A stretch of DNA of 64,000 nucleotides from Microbacterium azadirachtae (GTDB lineage Bacteria; Actinomycetota; Actinomycetes; Actinomycetales; Microbacteriaceae): assembly GCF_000956545.1 (NCBI RefSeq), contig NZ_JYIT01000080.1, positions 62,001 through 126,000 on the forward strand, in the 5' to 3' direction. Shown here piece after piece: positions 58,399 to 64,000 of this stretch; within the stretch, counting starts at the first letter, position 1; each line of letters begins with the position of its first letter. The position numbers and the translations under genes were made by a program. A model generated the notes under the pieces. That model was given only the letters and a program-made list of their open reading frames with translations. It did no database searches and was not told the origin of the DNA.

Positions 58399-59543
58399 CG
58401 TGCTTCTCCTGGCAGGGACGTGGTTCGGGGGGATGCGTCGAGGGTTCGACGGATGCGGGATCCGCGGGCGCCCACGCCGGTGACGATCTCGTGCTCGATC
58501 GTGCGCGCCCACGCCGCCCACTCGGCGACGGTCGGCTCCCCGTCGCGGCCGGGGCCGAAGACCGTCACACGCTCACCGGGCCGCAGCAGCGCGTCGCCGG
58601 TGTCGACGACGACCATGTCCATCGAGAACCTGCCCACGAGCGGTCGCCGCCGGCCGCGCACCAGCACCTCCGCCCGCCCGGACGCCGCACGCGGGAGCCC
58701 GTCGGCGTAGCCGAGCGGCAGCAGCGCCAGGCAGGTGCGGGAAGGGGTGACGAAGTCGTGGCCGTATCCGACACCGGTGCCCGCCGGCGCCTCACGGGAC
58801 GACACGACCGTCGAGGTCAGCGTCAGGGCGGGCCGCAGGTCGTCGGTCGTGCGGGACGGATCGATGCCGAAGAGCCCCGCGCCGATGCGATGCAGGTCAT
58901 ATCCGGCTGCGGTGCCGGTGAGCGTCGCCGCGGTGGCGGCGAGGTGCAGAAGGTGCGGACGCAGGGCGCGCCGACGGGCGGTGCGGACCGCGTTGTCGAA
59001 CATCAGCCGCTCGCGCACGTTCTGGCCGCTCCGCGGGTCGTCGGCACAGGACAGGTGCCCCATGACGCCCACGACGCGCACGGCACCCGTGCCCTCGTGC
59101 TCCCACGCGAGGGCGCATAGCGTCGCCCACTCGCGCGGCGGGCAGCCGTCGCGACCGGTGCCGACATCGATGTGCAGGTGAAGGCGGGCCACGGTCCCCG
59201 TCGCCTGCGCTGCTGCGGCGATCGCGAAGAGCAGCTCGAGATTCGGGACCGCGAGATCGATGCGCGCTCGCAGCGCCGTCTCGACGTCGGCGTCCGGCGT
59301 GTTGAGCCAGCTCAGGATCGGAGCGTCGACGCCCGCGCGGCGCAGCGCGAGCGCCTCGTCGATGCTGGTCACGCCGATCGATCCCGCCCCCGACTCGAGA
59401 ACCGAGGAGACGATGTCCCCGTGCCCGAACGCGTCGGCCTTGAGGACCGCCATCAGCCGGCCCCCGGTGAGGGCATGGAACCGCGCGGTGTTCTCGCGGA
59501 GCGCGTCCTCATGGACGACGAGTTCCGAAGCCGGCGATCGCAT
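58287..59543 (-). CDS. alr: Alanine racemase
   Basis: A 418-residue PLP enzyme. The PLP lysine is in AVLKADAFGHGD (usually VKANAYGHG), and the second catalytic Tyr is in GVGYGHDFVTP. HIDVGTGRDGC and PLGYADGLPRAASG are also conserved. The natural C-terminus should be near RIRRTL; the last ~45 residues run into ddl coding sequence and look unstructured, so a lost stop is likely. The ATG at 59543 is chosen over an upstream TTG. It is first gene of alr-ddl-acyltransferase/CapA. Confidence 0.9.
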   Translation of the reverse strand: MRSPASELVVHEDALRENTARFHALTGGRLMAVLKADAFGHGDIVSSVLESGAGSIGVTSIDEALALRRAGVDAPILSWLNTPDADVETALRARIDLAVPNLELLFAIAAAAQATGTVARLHLHIDVGTGRDGCPPREWATLCALAWEHEGTGAVRVVGVMGHLSCADDPRSGQNVRERLMFDNAVRTARRRALRPHLLHLAATAATLTGTAAGYDLHRIGAGLFGIDPSRTTDDLRPALTLTSTVVSSREAPAGTGVGYGHDFVTPSRTCLALLPLGYADGLPRAASGRAEVLVRGRRRPLVGRFSMDMVVVDTGDALLRPGERVTVFGPGRDGEPTVAEWAAWARTIEHEIVTGVGARGSRIRRTLDASPRTTSLPGEARCLSTPPAGSPSSEAARTPSMRSPSRPRPASREPSAR

Positions 59544-59575
59544 GGGACGAGTCAACCGAGCCCGGCGTTGCCCGG

Positions 59576-59597
59576 GCGTATCCGGTTATCGATACGC
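59576..59597. promoter_or_regulatory. Candidate operator upstream of alr
   Basis: GCGTATC-N8-GATACGC is a perfect 7-bp-arm inverted repeat, 33 nt before the alr start. The central part reads CGGTTATC. Confidence 0.45.
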
Positions 59598-59629
59598 GGA
59601 CGATATGCGCACGCGCCCGCCGCGCGCCG

Positions 59630-61123
59630 TCAGTCCTCGCCCAGCGACAGCGGCCGCACCACGACGCGGCGACGGTCGCGCATCCACACCCGCCCGCTCT
59701 CGCGATGCTCGGCACGGGTGGCGAACCGGTAGCGATAGGCCACGGCGCGCACCTGCGCGGGCCGGGCGCCGTCGAACGGATCGTGCCGCAGCAGCCGGAG
59801 CGTCGGGGGGTCCGCCTCGAGCAGCCGCACCAGCAGCATCGCGAACCAGTCCTCGTACATGCGCCCCAGCGGCAGGAACCACATCAGCCAGTCCAGGCGC
59901 AGATGGTACGGCGCGAACTGCGCAGGGACCCGATGCAGATCCCCGGGCTTGCCCTTGAACCCGTACTCGCGCCATTGCCCTCCGACCGGATCCGGATCCG
60001 CGTCGACGAGCATCGTGCCCTCGACGACGATCTCGATCCTCTCCTTGGTCACCGTGCCGAACGCGCCGTAGGCGTTCGCGAGCTGCCAGCGGTTGAACGA
60101 GGCGTTCATCGCCTGTCGTCGCGAGAACAGATTGCGCACCGCGGGGACCGAGAGCCAGACGTACAGCGCCCCGACGCCGGTGGTGACGACGAGCCAGGGC
60201 AGCCAGAGCCCGTCGATGACCCACGGCGGAGCCGTGATCGTGTGCCGCGGAGCGCCCGAAGGCATCCCGATCGCCGAGAACGCGAGCACGATCGTCGCCC
60301 CGTTCAGCCACGCGAAGTTGCCGGTGGACACGAGCCACAGCTGGGTCGCGATCACGATGCCCGCGCCCACCGTCCCGATGATCGCGGGGACGGGCCCCGG
60401 GACCCAGAGCCCGAGGACCGGCGCGAGCAGCAGCCACGGGGCGCCGAGCTGGGCCGCGTGGTTGCCCACCACCTCGAGCCGGTGGAACCACGGCGGCAGC
60501 AGATGCGCCTGTCTGCTGAGCGGCCCGGGCATGGGCTGCGTCTCGTGGTGGTACATGAGCGCGGTGAGGTCGCGCCACTCGTGCCCGCCGCGGATCTTGA
60601 TCATGCCGGCGCCGAATTCGAGCCGGATGACCAGCCACCAGAACAGCACGATGACGACGGTCGGCGGCGGCTCGGAGGCGGATCCGAGGAATGCGGCGAG
60701 GAACCCGGCCTCGAGCAGCAGCATCTCCCAGCCGAACCCGTAGAAGGTCTGCCCGATCGACGAGATCGACATGTACCCGAGCCAGAGCAGCAGGAAGCAC
60801 GCCATCGGCACCCAGGACGGTGCGAGCTGCGGGATCCCGGTCACGAGCGACAGCGACACGACGATCCCCGCGGTGCAGAGCGCCACGAGCCGCCGGTCGG
60901 TGTACCGGATGCGCAGGAAGAGAGTCGGGCGCAGCAGCCGGCGCGCGCGGTCGGAGTTCCCCGCCCAGGCGAGGAGCTCGGGCGCGGGCAGCAGGCCGTG
61001 CTCGCCGAGCAGCGCACGGAACTGGTTCAGCGTGCTGAGGAACGCGACGAGGTAGAGCGCTGCGATGCCCCGCTGGAGCACCTCACGCGCGAAGCCGAAG
61101 TCGACCGCCGCGAAGCCGTCCAT
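59630..61123 (-). CDS. Lipase maturation factor-like membrane protein
   Basis: A 497-residue protein with ~8 helices in the first 340 residues (GIAALYLVAFLSTLNQFRAL; LFWWLVIRLEFGAGMIKIRG; LTALMYHHETQPMPGPLS) and a soluble C-terminal domain (WREYGFKGKPGDLHRVPAQF; LDWLMWFLPLGRMYEDWFAM). These are the landmarks of the LMF1/DUF1222 family, which in animals helps fold lipases; the bacterial role is unknown. It lies 86 nt upstream of alr on the same strand. Confidence 0.9.
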   Translation of the reverse strand: MDGFAAVDFGFAREVLQRGIAALYLVAFLSTLNQFRALLGEHGLLPAPELLAWAGNSDRARRLLRPTLFLRIRYTDRRLVALCTAGIVVSLSLVTGIPQLAPSWVPMACFLLLWLGYMSISSIGQTFYGFGWEMLLLEAGFLAAFLGSASEPPPTVVIVLFWWLVIRLEFGAGMIKIRGGHEWRDLTALMYHHETQPMPGPLSRQAHLLPPWFHRLEVVGNHAAQLGAPWLLLAPVLGLWVPGPVPAIIGTVGAGIVIATQLWLVSTGNFAWLNGATIVLAFSAIGMPSGAPRHTITAPPWVIDGLWLPWLVVTTGVGALYVWLSVPAVRNLFSRRQAMNASFNRWQLANAYGAFGTVTKERIEIVVEGTMLVDADPDPVGGQWREYGFKGKPGDLHRVPAQFAPYHLRLDWLMWFLPLGRMYEDWFAMLLVRLLEADPPTLRLLRHDPFDGARPAQVRAVAYRYRFATRAEHRESGRVWMRDRRRVVVRPLSLGED

Positions 61124-61189
61124 ACCGGAAGGCTACGCGCGGCCCCCGGATCCGGACAGCCGGTTGACTTCCGCCCGCTCCCGGTCGTT

Positions 61190-61244
61190 CGCTGGTCGCA
61201 GATCGCGGCTTTCCCTGCGGAATGCGCGCGATCCGCGACCAGCG
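61190..61244. repeat. 18-bp-arm inverted repeat
   Basis: CGCTGGTCGCAGATCGCG (61190-61207) and CGCGATCCGCGACCAGCG (61227-61244) pair with one mismatch around a 19-nt loop. It lies in the 165-bp gap between the DUF305 stop and the LMF start, both on the minus strand. It probably terminates the copper operon. Confidence 0.7.
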
Positions 61245-61288
61245 AGCCGGAGGGGCGTCCGCCGACGAGCGGACCGCCCCGGTGGTCG

Positions 61289-61885
61289 TCAGAGCTGCGC
61301 CAGGAGTCCCTTCATCTCTGCGATCTCGGCGGTCTGCGCACGGATGATCGCGACCGCGAGCGCGACGGCGGAGGGATCCAGGCCGTCGGCCTTCTCGGTG
61401 CGCGCCATCACGACCGCGCCCTCATGGTGCGCGATCATCTGCTCGAGGAACAGCTTCGCCGCCTCCGGGCCGGACGCGGCGTCGAGCGCGGCCATGTCGG
61501 CGTCGCTCATCATGCCGTCCCCGTGATCCATGGATCCCGGGGCTGCGGACGGCACGCCCCAGTCGGCGAGCCACCCGCGCATCGTCGTGATCTCCGGCGC
61601 CTGCGCGACCTTGATCCTGGTCGCCAGATCGACGACCCGGGGGTCGACGCCTGTCTTGGCGAGCAGGGCATCGCTCATCTCGATCGCCTGCCGATGGTGC
61701 TCGATCATCATGGTCGCGAACATCGCATCGGCGTCGTTCGCCGTCGCCGAGGGGGTCGGCCCCGCAGCGTGCGTCATCCCGGGCATCCCTGAGTGGGTGG
61801 TGGTCGGCGCGCACGCGGTGAGCGCGGTTCCTGCGATGGCGATCGCGCCGATCGCGAGGACGCGGTGGACAGTGCGGATGGTCAT
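61289..61885 (-). CDS. DUF305 (CopM-like) lipoprotein
   Basis: A 198-residue exported protein with a lipobox (GTALTACAP). The helical DUF305 domain has two His-rich metal motifs, MFATMMIEHHRQAIEMSDAL and FLEQMIAHHEGAVVMA, plus Met-rich loops. DUF305/CopM proteins bind copper or silver outside the membrane. It is downstream of the DUF6153 gene with a CsoR-like site, supporting a copper role. Confidence 0.9.
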   Translation of the reverse strand: MTIRTVHRVLAIGAIAIAGTALTACAPTTTHSGMPGMTHAAGPTPSATANDADAMFATMMIEHHRQAIEMSDALLAKTGVDPRVVDLATRIKVAQAPEITTMRGWLADWGVPSAAPGSMDHGDGMMSDADMAALDAASGPEAAKLFLEQMIAHHEGAVVMARTEKADGLDPSAVALAVAIIRAQTAEIAEMKGLLAQL

Positions 61886-61994
61886 GGTGTCTCTGCTTTC
61901 GTCGTCGATGACGCGCCCCGCTGGACAGCGGGCGCGTGGTCTCTCCCGGGGCGTCCACCGGCTTCCGGCGATGACGGGACGCTCCGGCGTCGAC

Positions 61995-62390
61995 TCATCT
62001 GCGACTGATGCAGAGCACGGAGATGCTCGGCGGACGCGGATCCGCCGAGACCGGCGCCGTGGAGGCGACGACGACGGCGAGCGCGGGACGGAGGTCTTCC
62101 GCAGGAGGCCCAGGAAGGGCGGCGGGAGCGATCGGCGCGAGCACGCAGGAGGACGCGATCGACGCATGCTCGGCGCAATCGGCGCAGCCGTGCGTGGGCT
62201 CGGCGATCGCGTGATCTGCGATCACGGCACTCCAGGTCGGGCCGGGCAGGGGGTGCTCCCCGGCTGCCGGCGTGCCATGCCCTGCGAGCATATGCATGCC
62301 GAGCAGTCCGACGATCACTGCGGAGACGAGGAGCAGGATCCGCAGCGACCACGTCGACGACGTGTCGCGGCTCCGGATCCAATACCCCAC
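61995..62390 (-). CDS. DUF6153-type membrane protein
   Basis: A 131-residue protein with one helix (LRILLLVSAVIVGLLGMHML) and a Cys/His-containing outer region (HGCADCAEHASIASSC), then a second hydrophobic stretch. This is the DUF6153 form that often precedes DUF305. The only in-frame start before the helix is the GTG at 62390, lying inside the CsoR-like operator and 8 nt after a TATGCT box, so the mRNA is probably leaderless. Confidence 0.75.
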   Translation of the reverse strand: MGYWIRSRDTSSTWSLRILLLVSAVIVGLLGMHMLAGHGTPAAGEHPLPGPTWSAVIADHAIAEPTHGCADCAEHASIASSCVLAPIAPAALPGPPAEDLRPALAVVVASTAPVSADPRPPSISVLCISRR

Positions 62391-62397
62391 GGGGGTA
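62383..62397. promoter_or_regulatory. CsoR/RicR-like copper operator
   Basis: TACCCC-ACG-GGGGTA is an inverted repeat like the G/C-tract TACCCC...GGGGTA operators of CsoR-type copper repressors. It overlaps the DUF6153 start codon. No csoR gene is in the window. Confidence 0.7.
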
Positions 62398-62458
62398 CAG
62401 CATAGCCGCCTCGGCCCGGTGGGAGCGCCGGCGACGGGCTGGGACGGCTGCAGGATCG

Positions 62459-62526
62459 TGCGACGCCTGCAGGGCCCGTTCGCGGATCTGGTCATGCCTC
62501 CGTATCGGGGTCCTGCAGGCGTCGCA
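62459..62526. terminator. 15-bp-arm inverted repeat after the ABC operon
   Basis: TGCGACGCCTGCAGG (62459-62473) and CCTGCAGGCGTCGCA (62512-62526) pair perfectly around a 38-nt loop, 31 nt after the betaine-binding-protein stop. It is likely a terminator or mRNA-stabilising hairpin. Confidence 0.55.
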
Positions 62527-62556
62527 GAGGGACGGGCGTCACACGAGCGAAGGGCC

Positions 62557-63486
62557 CTACTTCTTCACCCAGTCGAACTGGCCGGCGTTCTTCTCGACCC
62601 ACGCGTCGATCGCCTGGGGCTCCTTGCCCTCGCCGAACCGGTTCACTACCAGGTCCTCGAGCGAGCCGTACTGCGCATCGTCGAGCGTGATCTTCGAGAT
62701 CAGTTCCGCGGCGTCGGGATGCTTCTCGGCGAAGCCCTTCGCGCCCAGGAAGTGCAGGCCCTCCGGCTTGCCCATCGCGCCCTTCGGATCCTTCAGATCC
62801 TTCACCGGGAAGGCGCTGTTGGCCCAGAACGGACGCCACAGCGTGACGGCGATGTCCTGCTTCTTGTCGGTCGCCGACTTCAGCTCCGTGAGCATCGCCG
62901 CGGTCGACGACGTGACGAGCTGGTACTCGCCGTCGAGACCGTACGCGGGCAGCATCTTCTGCGTCTGCGCGGTGAGACCGGCTCCCGGCTCGATGCCGAT
63001 GATCTTCCCCCCGAACTTCGAGGCATTCCCCGTGAGCTGGTCGATCGAGTCGATGTCGCTGTAGGTCGGCACCGCGATCGTGAGGCGGGCGTTGTCGTAG
63101 TACGTGCCGAGATCGTCGATCGACCCCTTGTACTTGTCCATGTACGCCTTCTGCGTGACCTCGGGCCAGGCCGACGGGAAGATGTCGACGTCGCCCTGGG
63201 ACAGGCCCGCGTAGAGGGGACCGGCGTCGGAGAGCGTCTGCATCTTCACGTCGTAGCCGAGCTTGCCGAGCTGATCCTGCAGCAGGTACGCGGTGCTCAG
63301 CCCGTCGGTCCAACTCGGCAGGAAGCCGATCGTGATCGTGCCCTTGTCTCCGGATCCGGAGCTCTTCGCCGGCGCCTTGCCTGCCAGTTCGAGCGTGCCG
63401 CCCGCGCCGTCGCTCGCGCATCCGGCCAGGGCGAGGGCGGCCGCGACGCCGAGTGCCGCGACGGCGGCGATCTTGGACTTACGCAT
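62557..63486 (-). CDS. Glycine betaine/choline ABC transporter substrate-binding lipoprotein
   Basis: A 309-residue OpuAC/ProX-type protein with a lipobox (LALAGCAS), then GTITIGFLPSWTDGLSTAYL, GDVDIFPSAWPEVTQKAYMD and VTLWRPFWANSAFPVKDL. The Trp residues in these segments fit an aromatic cage for quaternary amines. Its start overlaps the permease stop by 8 nt. It imports osmoprotectants such as glycine betaine. Confidence 0.88.
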   Translation of the reverse strand: MRKSKIAAVAALGVAAALALAGCASDGAGGTLELAGKAPAKSSGSGDKGTITIGFLPSWTDGLSTAYLLQDQLGKLGYDVKMQTLSDAGPLYAGLSQGDVDIFPSAWPEVTQKAYMDKYKGSIDDLGTYYDNARLTIAVPTYSDIDSIDQLTGNASKFGGKIIGIEPGAGLTAQTQKMLPAYGLDGEYQLVTSSTAAMLTELKSATDKKQDIAVTLWRPFWANSAFPVKDLKDPKGAMGKPEGLHFLGAKGFAEKHPDAAELISKITLDDAQYGSLEDLVVNRFGEGKEPQAIDAWVEKNAGQFDWVKK

Positions 63487-64000
63487 TCTGCAGCTCCTTC
63501 TCTTCGACGGTCGGTGCAGGGGTGTCGCCGGCGACGGCGGGAACCGCCGCCAGGCGCCGCGCGGCGCGACGGCGCGCGAGAACGCCGAGCAGCGACGACG
63601 GCTGCTGACCGAGCGAGCCCAGCGACGCGGTGACCCGGTCGAGGAAGACCGCGATCAGCACGACCCCGAGACCTGCCTCGACGCCCTTGGCGATGTTCAC
63701 GGTCGAGATCGCCTCGACCACGAGCTTGCCGAGCCCATCGGCCCCCGCCATTCCGGCGATGACGGCCATCGACAGCGCGAGCATGATCACCTGGTTGACG
63801 CCGGCGAGGATGGTCGGCATCGCGAGCGGAAGCTGGATCCCGCGGAGGATCTGGCCCGGCGTCGCACCGAACGACTGCCCTGCCTCGACCGTCTCGGAGT
63901 CCACTCCGCGGATGCCGAGCTCGGTGAAGCGCACGCCCGGGGGAAGGGCGAAGATCACCGTCGCGACGAGCCCCGGCACGACGCCGATGCTGAAGAACAC
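63479..64000 (-). CDS. Glycine betaine ABC transporter permease (5' end beyond window)
   Basis: The C-terminal 173 residues of a ProW/OpuAB-type permease. It has the EAA loop for ATPase contact (VEAGQSFGATPGQILRGIQL) and helices QVIMLALSMAVIAGMAG and LGVVLIAVFLDRVTASL, with a cytosolic tail. The start lies outside the window. An ATPase subunit gene is expected further upstream. Confidence 0.88.
   Translation of the reverse strand: MFFSIGVVPGLVATVIFALPPGVRFTELGIRGVDSETVEAGQSFGATPGQILRGIQLPLAMPTILAGVNQVIMLALSMAVIAGMAGADGLGKLVVEAISTVNIAKGVEAGLGVVLIAVFLDRVTASLGSLGQQPSSLLGVLARRRAARRLAAVPAVAGDTPAPTVEEKELQNA

Noticed and set aside
57370..59543. A vancomycin-resistance (van-type) cluster
   Set aside because: No VanH dehydrogenase, VanX dipeptidase or VanRS genes are present, and racemase plus ligase alone do not show resistance.

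Overview
The window reads as chromosomal DNA of a high-GC actinobacterium, most likely Microbacteriaceae (a Microbacterium-like genome). The reasons are the very high GC with strong third-position G/C, frequent GTG starts, ABC1-kinase/PadR, G5-Excalibur and Asp23/CsbD/GlsB gene sets, an LAXTG-type sortase signal, and the dispersed 'GTTGAGCGAGCG' and 'CCTTCGACAGGCTCAGGG' repeats. This placement is an inference from gene content, not from a marker gene. I saw no rRNA, tRNA, CRISPR array, complete insertion sequence or prophage.

Layout. 1-8.8 kb: a truncated AraC regulator, a Tat-exported repeat protein, small membrane proteins, an ArsR/SRPBCC pair and a ScbR-like TetR. 8.8-16.8 kb: an ArsR/MFS divergon with twin operators, a secreted ParB-like sortase substrate, a PadR/small-ORF/ABC1-kinase operon, a G5-Excalibur lipoprotein and RNase HI. 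16.8-21 kb: Lrp/LysE and the pantothenate operon (a DUF2520 dehydrogenase, panC, panD, panB). 21.2-24.6 kb: a lower-GC cassette of a MazG-like pyrophosphohydrolase, a GIY-YIG/DUF2075 helicase and a membrane-anchored NERD nuclease, the best candidate for an uncharacterised defence system. 24.6-33 kb: a PKD protein with a lipoprotein, TetR/SDR, a RibD-like reductase, Lrp/rhodanese with a GNAT remnant, a SigJ-like sigma factor and an APC permease.

33-43.5 kb: purL with a 54-residue membrane protein, a LacI/APC permease/amidohydrolase group, and a LuxR/MFS divergon. 43.7 kb: a second Tat-exported four-repeat protein paralogous to the first. 45.2-50.2 kb: a DksA-like zinc protein and an envelope-stress island of Asp23-type proteins, small membrane proteins, CsbD, GlsB and an ECF sigma factor whose downstream genes include a second Asp23 module. 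50.2-55.1 kb: an SGNH hydrolase, a coiled-coil membrane protein, an oxidoreductase and an MFS/TetR operon. 55.2-61.1 kb: alanine racemase, D-Ala ligase and an acyltransferase-CapA fusion, with a lipase-maturation-factor-like membrane protein upstream. 61.3-62.4 kb: a copper-linked DUF6153/DUF305 pair under a CsoR-like operator. 62.5-64 kb: the 3' end of a betaine/choline ABC transporter operon.

Intergenic DNA is unusually rich in long inverted repeats, some of them related to one another. One dispersed repeat has also entered coding sequences in frame, within the ABC1 kinase and at the tail of the DUF2520 protein.
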